NCBI RefSeq assembly: GCF_001639065.2
Contig: NZ_LQXO02000052.1
Location: 1-44,513, forward strand
Source of the DNA: Vibrio barjaei
GTDB lineage: Bacteria > Pseudomonadota > Gammaproteobacteria > Enterobacterales > Vibrionaceae
Length of the DNA: 44,513 nt
Direction of reading: 5' to 3'
A program made the translations under genes and the position numbers. This document shows positions 8,356 through 15,507 of the stretch, piece by piece (the first letter of the stretch is position 1; the number at the start of each line of letters is the position of its first letter). Below the pieces are notes generated by a model. It was not told the DNA's origin and made no database searches. It saw only the letters and a list, made by a program, of their open reading frames with translations.

Positions 8356-8405
8356 AGTTCCGAGATTTTGTCAAAATACAACCATTGTCACCAAATCACA
8401 GCATT

Positions 8406-9536
8406 ATGAAGACTGAATTAAACCTATTTGAGCACTCGTATTCACTATTTCGTTTCCCTAAACTCAACAATGAACAACTTCAAGCTTGGGATGCTGGAGA
8501 CGAGTACCTGATTCAACATTTTGAAGAGCTGAAGCTGCCTGCTGGCTCTAGAATTTTGATTCTGAACGACAGTTTTGGTGCCTTGAGTTGCTGGTTTTCA
8601 GAACAACATCAGGTGACTACAATCAGTGATTCTTTTATTTCTCATCAGGGTATTAAGCATAATTTAGCGCTTAACCATTGCAAGCCCATCGATCTTCGTA
8701 CCTCAACCGACGAATGGCCGCAACAGGTAGATATCGTGCTGATGCAGATTCCCCGCAACAATCGTTACTTAACGTGGCAGCTCAACCAAATCGCCTTAAA
8801 GTACAGAGATAACTGCTCGCTCATTGCCGTGAACAAAGCAAAAGAGATCCATAGTTCTACTCTTAAAATTTTTGAAAAATATGCGGGACACACCACAACT
8901 TCACTCGCTTGGAAAAAGCATCGTTTGGTGTTTTCAGAGCTGAACAGCGCGTATCAAGAGACTCTTGACCCTTATACCACCTGGCCAGTAGCAGAACATA
9001 AATTGGTACTTTCCAACTTACCAAATGTGTATTCAGGAGAAAGTCTTGATTTGGGTGCTAGGTTTATCCTAGAACATCTTAAGAGCAACACCAAATATCA
9101 AGATATCGTGGATTTGGGCTGCGGTAATGGCGTATTGACACTTAAGTTAAAGCAGCTCAATCCTCAAGCAAATATCACTGCTATCGACGAAAGCTTTATG
9201 GCCGTGAAGTCAGCTCATCACAACCTAACTTTAAACAACATAGCGCTCGATGGTTGTGAGTTTGTGGCGAATAATTGCTTAGACGGCTTCCTAGCAAATA
9301 GTCAAGATTTGGTGATTTGCAACCCTCCTTTTCATCAACAACAAGCGGTGACCGATCACATTGCGTGGCAGATGTTCTGTGATGCCAAGCAAGTTCTTCG
9401 AGATACAGGGGAGTTAATGGTTATCGGCAATCGCCATCTAGGCTACGATAAAAAACTGGCGCGACTCTTTGGCAAACACAATGTAAAACTTGTCGCATCT
9501 AACGCCAAATTTGTTATTTTACAGGCAACTAAGTAA
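8406..9536 (+). CDS. rlmG: 23S rRNA (guanine-1835 N2) methyltransferase RlmG
   Basis: RlmG methylates N2 of G1835 in 23S rRNA, using SAM. The protein has two Rossmann-like halves: a degenerate N-terminal methyltransferase domain (about 1-190) and a catalytic C-terminal one. The latter has the SAM motif VDLGCGNGVLTL (near residue 235) and the base-flipping motif CNPPFH, typical of N2-guanine methyltransferases of the RsmC/RlmG group. I start at the ATG at 8406 (MKTELNLF, 376 residues). A TTG at 8385 would add seven unlikely residues. RsmC is the nearest alternative, but the length and the Vibrio position next to bolA favour RlmG. Confidence 0.9.
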   Translation: MKTELNLFEHSYSLFRFPKLNNEQLQAWDAGDEYLIQHFEELKLPAGSRILILNDSFGALSCWFSEQHQVTTISDSFISHQGIKHNLALNHCKPIDLRTSTDEWPQQVDIVLMQIPRNNRYLTWQLNQIALKYRDNCSLIAVNKAKEIHSSTLKIFEKYAGHTTTSLAWKKHRLVFSELNSAYQETLDPYTTWPVAEHKLVLSNLPNVYSGESLDLGARFILEHLKSNTKYQDIVDLGCGNGVLTLKLKQLNPQANITAIDESFMAVKSAHHNLTLNNIALDGCEFVANNCLDGFLANSQDLVICNPPFHQQQAVTDHIAWQMFCDAKQVLRDTGELMVIGNRHLGYDKKLARLFGKHNVKLVASNAKFVILQATK

Positions 9537-9598
9537 AGTTTGAGTCATTGTTGCTGCTAATAGTCATGTAGTCTAACAATTATCGGATAGTATTCATC

Positions 9599-9620
9599 AT
9601 GAAGTCCAGGCGGGCTTCAT
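9599..9620 (+). terminator. Stem-loop after rlmG
   Basis: ATGAAGTCC and GGGCTTCAT pair over 9 bp, with one G-T wobble and an AGGC loop. The following bases are only moderately T-rich, so it may be a weak terminator or a structure upstream of yajG. Confidence 0.5.
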
Positions 9621-9662
9621 TACTTTACTCGTCATTTTGAAGAGTGTGAAAAGGAATAATCA

Positions 9663-10232
9663 ATGAAAAAGCTCGTTTTGGCTGCTTCAGTCGTATTACT
9701 TGCTGCATGTGCAAGTCCTCAAAAAGAACAGATTAATTTTGCGCCTACGGCAGCAACCAGCGCTGCCAAGCTCGTTGAAGGTAAGGCGATGTCCATCTCC
9801 AGCCAAGATGTACGTACTGCCCAATACGTAGCTTTACTGGATAACGGTCGAGCAAACATCACCCCAGTACATACACGACAAAATGTTCGCATCGGTATCG
9901 AGAACGCCTTAGTTAATCAGTTCTCTTCAGAGGGTTACCAGGTTACCGTAAACAGTAAGAACACACTAAAAGTTGAAATCCAAGAAGCATTAGTTTCGGT
10001 CAAGCATACCGTGATGGAAAATGACATGAACGCGACGGTCATTCTTGAACTAACTGCAGAAAATGAACAAGGTAAATTGGTTAAAACCTACACAGGCACG
10101 GCAAAGCGTTCTGGCTTAATGAGTGCTTCTAACGAAGAGATCGAAACCGTACTTAACGACACCGTAAACCTTGTTTTAAAAGAAATTGCTAACGATACTG
10201 AGCTACAAGATTACATGAAGGAACGTTTCTAA
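9663..10232 (+). CDS. yajG: YajG family lipoprotein
   Basis: This 189-residue predicted lipoprotein has a signal peptide ending LLAAC, with Cys16 as the lipidation site. The mature part begins ASPQKEQINFAP, as in the YajG family. The family has no established function. It sits near ampG and bolA in E. coli, and the same order is kept here. AAGGAAT precedes the ATG by about 7 bases. The stop overlaps the start of the cyclophilin gene by one base, so the two are translationally coupled. Confidence 0.88.
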   Translation: MKKLVLAASVVLLAACASPQKEQINFAPTAATSAAKLVEGKAMSISSQDVRTAQYVALLDNGRANITPVHTRQNVRIGIENALVNQFSSEGYQVTVNSKNTLKVEIQEALVSVKHTVMENDMNATVILELTAENEQGKLVKTYTGTAKRSGLMSASNEEIETVLNDTVNLVLKEIANDTELQDYMKERF

Positions 10233-10777
10233 TGATGAAAACACTTGTCGCTTCCCTAGCACTGATCGCTACTAGCGTTTTTGCGGGACCAAAAGTAGAA
10301 GTCGAAACTAATTTGGGTTCATTTATCGTCGAATTGAATCAAGAGAAAGCACCTCTTACGGTAGAAAACTTCTTAACCTATGTCGAAGATGGCAGTTACG
10401 TAAACAGTCAATTTCACCGCGTAATTCCGGGGTTTATGGCACAAGGTGGTGGTTTTGACAGCAAATTTAACCGCTTACCAGTTAATGCCCCAATCAAAAA
10501 TGAAGCCTTTAACGGACTGGATAATGACGCTGCGACCATTGCCATGGCGAGAACTCAAGATCCAAACTCTGCGACACGTCAGTTCTTTATTAACTTCGTT
10601 GATAATGACTTCTTGAATTATAGTGTGACGAACCCAGGTTACGCAGTATTTGGCCAAGTCATCGAAGGCTTTGACGTCGTTCAGAAAATGGCACAGAAAC
10701 CAACACGTAGCGTTCATGGAATGCGAGATGTTCCACTGGAGCCGATCGTCATTACTAAAATGGAAATTATTCAGTAA
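10232..10777 (+). CDS. Periplasmic peptidyl-prolyl cis-trans isomerase (cyclophilin)
   Basis: This 181-residue cyclophilin has a cleavable signal peptide (residues 1-18, ending SVFA). Catalytic-site motifs are clear: FHRVIPGFMAQGG (about 60-73, with the catalytic Arg and Phe), a TRQFFINFVDN segment and the PGYAVFGQV strand. It should speed proline isomerisation during folding of exported proteins, like E. coli PpiA. The start ATG overlaps the yajG stop (TAATG). The second codon is also ATG, so translation may begin 3 bases later. The signal peptide favours PpiA-type over cytoplasmic PpiB, but some Vibrio cyclophilins are named differently, so I give no symbol. Confidence 0.9.
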   Translation: MMKTLVASLALIATSVFAGPKVEVETNLGSFIVELNQEKAPLTVENFLTYVEDGSYVNSQFHRVIPGFMAQGGGFDSKFNRLPVNAPIKNEAFNGLDNDAATIAMARTQDPNSATRQFFINFVDNDFLNYSVTNPGYAVFGQVIEGFDVVQKMAQKPTRSVHGMRDVPLEPIVITKMEIIQ

Positions 10778-10889
10778 CTTAGCATTGAAAAGTTGATTCA
10801 ATATTGATAGTCAACTAAACCCATAGCTTGATAGCATAGTTCGATATTTGTACTGGCTAGCTATATTGTGGGATAAAGGGAGCGCAACT

Positions 10890-12269
10890 GTGGAACAAAA
10901 AATGACGTGGTTAGACACGGTCAAAAGCTATTGGGACAAACGACTGCTTTGGGTCTTTATGCTGGGATGCTCAAGTGGCTTTCCATGGGTCCTGATTGGC
11001 TCGAATATGTCAGGATGGCTTAAAGATGCAGGTTTAACTCGTGCTGCTATCGGATATTTTGGTTCTGTTTTTGCGGTCTATGCAATCAACTTTTTATGGG
11101 CCCCATTAGTCGATAGGGTAAAATTACCTGTCCTGCACTCAGCTCTCGGTCAACGTCGTAGTTGGATATTCTTGTGTCAGAGCTTCATTCTGGTTGCTAC
11201 CTTACTCATTGCAGGTGTTAACCCCGCCAATGATTTGATGTTTACATCAATGCTCGCTTTGTGCATCGCTATTTCATCAGCGACACAAGATATTGCTATC
11301 GATGCATTTCGTATCGACACCTTCCCGAAATCTGAGTCGAACAAGCTACCCCAAGCATCAGCTATGGCTGTGATTGGTTGGTGGACAGGCTACTCTTTAC
11401 CTGGCTACCTCGCGTTTATCAATGCCGACTCAATGGGATGGAATGGCGTCTACTACGGCATGGCCGGTATCGTTGCTATTTTGATGCTATTTACCCTTCT
11501 CGTAGGAGAACCAACAACCGCACGGGATAAACTGCAAGCTGAAGCGGAGAAGCGCCATGAGAAAGTGGTTGGCAACCCAGTAATTAGCTGGCTCTCAGTT
11601 ACTGTTATTGAACCTTTTCTCGACTTCTTCCGCCGTAATGGTGTTCAGGTCGCGATTACCCTACTGTTGTTTGTTTTCTTGTTTAAGATCGGCGAAGCCT
11701 TCTTAGGTAGAATGTCAATTCCGTTCTACAAAGAGGTCGGTTTTAGTAACGAGCAAATCGGCTACTATTCCAAACTCATTGGCTGGGGCGCAACCATCTT
11801 ATTTACGCTATTAGGCAGCATGTTCAACGTCCGCTTTGGTATTGTAAAAGGATTAATGATTGGTGGTATCGCGATGAGTGCTAGTAACTTGATGTTTGCA
11901 TGGATCGCGAAAGTTGGCCCGAGTGAGCACCTGTTCTTAGCAACCATTTTAGTGGATAACTTTACCACAGCCTTCTCCACAGTCGCTTTCGTTTCGTTCC
12001 TTACCGTGCTTACGGGACAGGCTTTCTCAGCGACACAATACGCACTATTAGCCTCTTTGGGTAACTTCGGTAGAACTACCTTGGCTTCATTTAGTGGAGA
12101 ATTAGTTGATGCGCTAAACGACTGGGCTCTATTCTTTGTCATTACTTCGCTAATGGTCATTCCAAGTCTTATTATGCTCTATTCATTAAGGCACTATTTC
12201 ACCGACCTCTTGGATAAAGCACGCGAAAGAGACCGACAAGACATCAAAGAAGATAAGTTAGTTGAATAG
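10890..12269 (+). CDS. ampG: AmpG muropeptide permease (MFS)
   Basis: AmpG imports GlcNAc-anhydroMurNAc peptides from the periplasm for cell-wall recycling and for beta-lactamase induction signalling. The protein has about 12-14 membrane helices. Family sequences include GFPWVLIGSNMSGWLKDAGL near the N-terminus, ATQDIAIDAFRID in the fourth to fifth helix region, and TAFVSFLTVLTG-like motifs late. I start at the GTG at 10890 (459 residues), because AAGGGA lies 8 bases upstream. An ATG at 10902 is also possible. It is shorter than E. coli AmpG at the C-terminus. Gene order with bolA and yajG supports the call. Confidence 0.92.
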   Translation: MEQKMTWLDTVKSYWDKRLLWVFMLGCSSGFPWVLIGSNMSGWLKDAGLTRAAIGYFGSVFAVYAINFLWAPLVDRVKLPVLHSALGQRRSWIFLCQSFILVATLLIAGVNPANDLMFTSMLALCIAISSATQDIAIDAFRIDTFPKSESNKLPQASAMAVIGWWTGYSLPGYLAFINADSMGWNGVYYGMAGIVAILMLFTLLVGEPTTARDKLQAEAEKRHEKVVGNPVISWLSVTVIEPFLDFFRRNGVQVAITLLLFVFLFKIGEAFLGRMSIPFYKEVGFSNEQIGYYSKLIGWGATILFTLLGSMFNVRFGIVKGLMIGGIAMSASNLMFAWIAKVGPSEHLFLATILVDNFTTAFSTVAFVSFLTVLTGQAFSATQYALLASLGNFGRTTLASFSGELVDALNDWALFFVITSLMVIPSLIMLYSLRHYFTDLLDKARERDRQDIKEDKLVE

Positions 12270-12280
12270 CTGAAATACAA

Positions 12281-12310
12281 AAGAGCCTCAATAGTATATT
12301 GAGGCTCTTT
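12281..12310. terminator. Bidirectional terminator, ampG / chrR
   Basis: AAGAGCCTCAATA and TATTGAGGCTCTT form a 13-bp stem flanked by A's and T's. It lies between two convergent genes and can stop transcription both ways. Confidence 0.9.
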
Positions 12311-12337
12311 CCTTTACGGTATTACCTTACCTGCACT

Positions 12338-13018
12338 CTATGGATACATTCCCTTTCCAAACATGTTGAACACTCTTGCTACGCCCTGAGTGAAGATCAT
12401 TGGCTCGGTTAGGATCGATAGGCACAAACAATCTTGTCCCTCAACGGTCTGAGGCGCATGCTTGGTTTCGCCGTCTTCACGAATGAAATCTCCAACATGA
12501 TATTCGCCGTTTTCGTCTTTAAAACTACCGTGTAACACAAGTGTCGATTCGAACCCTTTATGGGTGTGCTGGGGCACCTGAACGCCTTGGTTGATGTAGA
12601 GGAGACTTACTCTGCATTCCTCGTCCACATCAATTGTCGACGTAAACACCTTGCCGCCATAACTGCGCCATTCACTCATCCTTTCTACGAGAGGTGCTAT
12701 CGTCGCCGGAACAATAAATTCTTTGCCATCTACTTGCACCCTGCCGGGTTTTCTCACCTTGGGTTTAGAGTAATCAGCATCAAGAGTCATTATATCGTCA
12801 AGCATGTTAGAAAAAACCAGCTCTAGATCTTTTGAAGATTTTTCTTCCTTCGAGCTTAACGACATCATAGCTTCGCCAGCTTCTGCTTCAAATTTCATAA
12901 CTTCAGCTCGACATTCTGAGCAAGACTCAATGTGTGAGGCGATTGCTGCGCCGTGCGCAGAATCTATCTCACCCGTCGCATAAAGCTTTAATAATTCTGA
13001 ATTAGGGTGGTGACTCAT
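12338..13018 (-). CDS. chrR: ChrR-type zinc anti-sigma factor
   Basis: This 226-residue anti-sigma factor of the ChrR family should hold the ECF sigma factor encoded just upstream. The N-terminal anti-sigma domain has the zinc ligands of the ZAS fold: an N-terminal His (His3/His4), His29, Cys33 and Cys36 (HIESCSEC). The C-terminal half is a cupin (about 95-215) with a QHTHKGFE metal motif and a later conserved His, like the domain needed for the singlet-oxygen response in Rhodobacter. In that system singlet oxygen or organic peroxides destroy the complex and free the sigma factor. Its start lies one base after the sigma stop, so expression should be near stoichiometric. That the signal is the same here is inference. 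Confidence 0.93.
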   Translation of the reverse strand: MSHHPNSELLKLYATGEIDSAHGAAIASHIESCSECRAEVMKFEAEAGEAMMSLSSKEEKSSKDLELVFSNMLDDIMTLDADYSKPKVRKPGRVQVDGKEFIVPATIAPLVERMSEWRSYGGKVFTSTIDVDEECRVSLLYINQGVQVPQHTHKGFESTLVLHGSFKDENGEYHVGDFIREDGETKHAPQTVEGQDCLCLSILTEPMIFTQGVARVFNMFGKGMYP

Positions 13019-13019
13019 A

Positions 13020-13598
13020 TCAAATTGCCTCCATTGAATGTCGAAGTTTCTCCACTGCTAATCTCAACCTCGATTTAACAGTCCCCAGCGGAATATTGAA
13101 CATCTCAGCAACTTGTTGGTGAGGTAGCTCTTCCAGATAAACCGCTCGCACCACTTCCCTTTGAGCCTTGGGCAACTCATCCAAGAACTTAATTATTTGT
13201 TCTTTCAACCGATCAGTTTCAGGTGAGTAGTGCTCAACAAAATCAGGTGGGCAATAATCTGTAGGCCAGATGTCATCAGCGTGAACATGCAACTCTTTAC
13301 CCTTTTGCTTGCGGAGCATATCAAAACATAAGTTACGAGCAATCGTATAAATCCAAGTCGACAATGAACTTTTTGAGCCGTCAAATAAGTGTGCTTTTTG
13401 CCATACCGTCGCCATGGTTTCTTGAACCATTTCAATGGCTACCTGCTCATTACCCATGTGCTTGTACGTGAATTGTTTCAATCGCGGAGTGAAATAGTTA
13501 AATAGGTTAGCGAAGGCACTTTTGTCCCTTTGCTTGACCCGTTCCATACATTCTGCCCATTCTTGCTTACTAAGGGCTTGGGGACTATCTAATGTCAT
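13020..13598 (-). CDS. ECF sigma factor, RpoE/ChrR group (ECF11-like)
   Basis: This 192-residue ECF sigma factor has region 2 at about 28-97 (FNYFTPRLKQF... with the -10 recognition segment SLSTWIYTIARNLCFDMLRKQ) and region 4 at about 135-190 (PKAQREVVRAVYLEELPHQQVAE, GTVKSRL). It precedes chrR with a one-base gap. That pairing defines the RpoE/ChrR (ECF11) group, which controls singlet-oxygen and peroxide defence genes such as photolyase and cyclopropane-fatty-acid synthase elsewhere. Those targets are not in this window. A TGATCG-N17-TAATAA promoter lies 45-73 bases upstream, matching the group's promoter type, so it probably activates itself. It is distinct from the envelope-stress RpoE, which has RseA rather than ChrR as its partner. 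Confidence 0.92.
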   Translation of the reverse strand: MTLDSPQALSKQEWAECMERVKQRDKSAFANLFNYFTPRLKQFTYKHMGNEQVAIEMVQETMATVWQKAHLFDGSKSSLSTWIYTIARNLCFDMLRKQKGKELHVHADDIWPTDYCPPDFVEHYSPETDRLKEQIIKFLDELPKAQREVVRAVYLEELPHQQVAEMFNIPLGTVKSRLRLAVEKLRHSMEAI

Positions 13599-13642
13599 GC
13601 CTGTATCCCTAGTGTTCCAGATGATCTAATTTTCTACCTAGT

Positions 13643-13671
13643 TTATTACGACGAACTCAGAATAACGATCA
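13643..13671 (-). promoter_or_regulatory. ECF11-type promoter of the sigma-chrR operon
   Basis: On the minus strand TGATCG (13666-13671) is followed after 17 bases by TAATAA (13643-13648), with CG directly before the TA. RpoE/ChrR-group promoters have a TGATC -35 and a TA-rich -10 at this spacing. A matching element precedes the LON gene. The predicted 5' leader is about 38 bases. Confidence 0.72.
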
Positions 13672-13689
13672 ACGCGACTACTCAAATAT

Positions 13690-14286
13690 TTAGTGTCGGG
13701 TCACATTGTCTGCATCGTCACTGTGAAACGCTTCCCCCAAAAATGACAACGTAGCTGAACAGTCTTGCTGAGTTACAAGGTATTCAAAATGATGACATTC
13801 GAGTGGCAGTACTTCCAACCACCTCTGACTAACCCAAGTCGCATCATCAAAAAATCGATGAAGGTACAGATCGCCAATTTGAGGAAACTTTTCGTAGACG
13901 TGTTGAAGTCGCTCTCCAAGAAATTGGTCTTCATCACTTAGATCGGTTGGAGGCCAACTCTCTATCCAACTGACCTGAGCTTGGCGCAAACCATCTTCCT
14001 CAGATTCAACATGATGAATCTGGAACTTGCGTATTCCAGACACGGTGACGCCGAGCATCCCATCTTCAAGGCTCTCGAAGTCCACGATGCTGACGTAAGT
14101 CCCTATAGATGACACGTTACTTGGGATGGCTCCCGCAGATGCACTGATCAAACAGACGCCGAAACCTGATTCGTTTTTAAGACACTCCGTTACCATGCGT
14201 TTATAACGAGGTTCAAATATCCTAAGCCTCATTTTTCCCTCGGGTAACACCACAGAGCGCAACGGAAACAACTTTATCTGCGTCAT
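13690..14286 (-). CDS. LON substrate-binding-domain protein
   Basis: This 198-residue protein consists of the N-terminal substrate-binding domain of Lon protease (PF02190) alone. It has the opening IKLFPLRSVVLPEGKMRLRIFEPRYKRMV and later FGVCLI and DGMLGVTVSG-like strands. It lacks the AAA+ and Ser-Lys protease domains. Free LON-domain proteins are common, but their role is not settled. The second of two adjacent ATGs (14286) is preferred, because AAGGA lies 6 bases before it. It is upstream of, and in line with, the ECF sigma and chrR genes, with 91 bases between. It has its own TGATCG-N17-TAGAAA promoter like the sigma gene, so it is a likely member of that regulon. Confidence 0.85.
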   Translation of the reverse strand: MTQIKLFPLRSVVLPEGKMRLRIFEPRYKRMVTECLKNESGFGVCLISASAGAIPSNVSSIGTYVSIVDFESLEDGMLGVTVSGIRKFQIHHVESEEDGLRQAQVSWIESWPPTDLSDEDQFLGERLQHVYEKFPQIGDLYLHRFFDDATWVSQRWLEVLPLECHHFEYLVTQQDCSATLSFLGEAFHSDDADNVTRH

Positions 14287-14313
14287 CATAGTTCCTTTTT
14301 GTTTTCGATACCC

Positions 14314-14342
14314 TTTCTACGCTAACTCACTCAATACGATCA
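14314..14342 (-). promoter_or_regulatory. ECF11-type promoter of the LON-domain gene
   Basis: On the minus strand TGATCG (14337-14342), 17 bases, then TAGAAA (14314-14319), with CG just before the TA. It has the same -35, spacing and CGTA -10 entry as the promoter upstream of the ECF sigma gene. The start point would lie about 20 bases before the ATG. Confidence 0.72.
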
Positions 14343-14447
14343 GAACCGACATGTGTTAACAACTATCGAGATTTTGTTATCACACAGATCGACAATATTG
14401 ATTAAATTGTAGGCTATTTATAAAAGTTCCCATCCACCGTTAGTATT

Positions 14448-14463
14448 TGTGATTCCTCTCACA
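14448..14463 (+). promoter_or_regulatory. CRP-cAMP site upstream of the Tsx-like porin
   Basis: TGTGATTCCTCTCACA is a perfect TGTGA-N6-TCACA site. Its centre lies about 72 bases before the start point implied by TATCAT at 14516-14521, a class I activation distance. E. coli tsx is also CRP-activated. Confidence 0.8.
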
Positions 14464-14468
14464 AACTT

Positions 14469-14484
14469 TAGTAAACGTTTGCGA
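14469..14484. promoter_or_regulatory. PurR/CytR-like (LacI family) operator
   Basis: The 16-mer TAGTAAACGTTTGCGA matches 12 of 16 positions of the PurR consensus ACGCAAACGTTTGCGT, including the central AAACGTTTGCG. It lies between the CRP site and the putative promoter. That is where CytR or a PurR-like repressor would act on a nucleoside channel gene. Confidence 0.55.
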
Positions 14485-14591
14485 TGTTGCACATTTACTT
14501 TGAGATATAAATCGCTATCATGCCCACCCATCGGATGAGTTCGCATGGATTCGCGGCTAATTTCAGTACAACTTAAAGAGTAGTTAACACT

Positions 14592-15377
14592 ATGCGTAAA
14601 TCACTTTTAGCTCTTGGCGTTGTTGCAGCGGTAGCTTCTGTACCAGCTTCAGCAGAATATCTATACGGTTTTGGTGGCGTTTATCTTGATCATCAGAGCT
14701 GGGATCACGGTCCTAACTCTATCCAAGATGGTAACAACGGTAACGGTCGTAACCAGTTTGTTCTTGGTATTGAGGGTGGCGCAGGCTTCACTTGGGGTGA
14801 ACTATACGGTTTCTACGATCGCGAAAGTGTTGAAAAAAGTGCCTCTGAGCAAAAGAACTCATTCAAAGGTACTGCGCACGTTTACCTAGGTGATACTGGC
14901 GTATCGCTATACGGTCAGGTATACCACCACGACAACCCATCACAAAGTGAAACCAACCGTGTTCTAGGTCTTGGTTATACGGCTCTACAAGGTGATAACT
15001 GGTTCTTCAAACCGTGGATTGGTGTTCATGACATCACATCATGGGATGATTTTGGAGCCAACAAAAATGTTAACGGTCGAAATGGCTACATGGCAGGTTG
15101 GACAGCACGCTACGGTTTCGAAGCGTTTGGTCAAAACTTCTCATTCGTTAACTGGAACGAAATCGAATTTGACCGTAACGATGCGTATGCAGAAAACCAA
15201 GGCGGTAAAAACGGCCTTAACGGTGCATTGCTATTCAACTGGCACGCAACAGAGCACCTAACTGCAGCTATCCAATACCGTTACTTCAACAACAAGCTTG
15301 GTGTTTACGGTTCTTCTGGTGCAAATCAACAGCACTACGGTGATGCAATCATCTACCGTCTACAATACAACTTCTAA
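14592..15377 (+). CDS. Tsx/OmpK-family outer-membrane channel
   Basis: This 261-residue outer-membrane protein has a signal peptide (about 1-21, ending PASA). The body alternates aromatic and polar residues as expected for a beta barrel, and the protein ends in YRLQYNF, a C-terminal Phe that directs barrel assembly. The pattern of WxG, FVNWNEIEFDR and a late NWHATEHLTAAIQYRYF strand resembles the nucleoside-specific channel Tsx and the Vibrio OmpK family. It differs from classical OmpK in its N-terminal half, which is rich in Asn and Gly (about residues 38-55). The CRP and PurR/CytR-like sites upstream fit nucleoside uptake. The family call is fairly sure, the substrate is inferred. A strong terminator follows. 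Confidence 0.72.
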   Translation: MRKSLLALGVVAAVASVPASAEYLYGFGGVYLDHQSWDHGPNSIQDGNNGNGRNQFVLGIEGGAGFTWGELYGFYDRESVEKSASEQKNSFKGTAHVYLGDTGVSLYGQVYHHDNPSQSETNRVLGLGYTALQGDNWFFKPWIGVHDITSWDDFGANKNVNGRNGYMAGWTARYGFEAFGQNFSFVNWNEIEFDRNDAYAENQGGKNGLNGALLFNWHATEHLTAAIQYRYFNNKLGVYGSSGANQQHYGDAIIYRLQYNF

Positions 15378-15393
15378 TTCTTCGAAGTTAGAT

Positions 15394-15419
15394 AAAATGG
15401 CGCTGCGGCGCCATTTTTT
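15394..15419 (+). terminator. Terminator after the Tsx-like porin
   Basis: AAAATGGCGC and GCGCCATTTT form a perfect 10-bp stem with a TGCG loop, followed by T's. Confidence 0.93.
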
Positions 15420-15507
15420 GTATCGCCCACTCTGTAACATAGCTTTCGAAAACCACAGCTAAATTTGCTATTCTTCTAGCCTCTCTTTCCACGATTACAT
15501 AGCTATT

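Larger units (their letters stand above)
14290..14591. other. Divergent control region, LON gene / Tsx-like porin
   Basis: This 302-base divergent region holds, from left to right, the ECF-type promoter of the LON gene, a perfect CRP site, a PurR/CytR-like palindrome, and a likely porin promoter (TTTACT at 14494-14499, 16 bases, TATCAT at 14516-14521). The remaining leader has no ORF that I can support. Confidence 0.6.

Noticed and set aside
10475..10801. Minus-strand ORF over the cyclophilin gene
   Set aside because: Composition is that of antisense DNA, and the cyclophilin on the other strand is complete with intact motifs.
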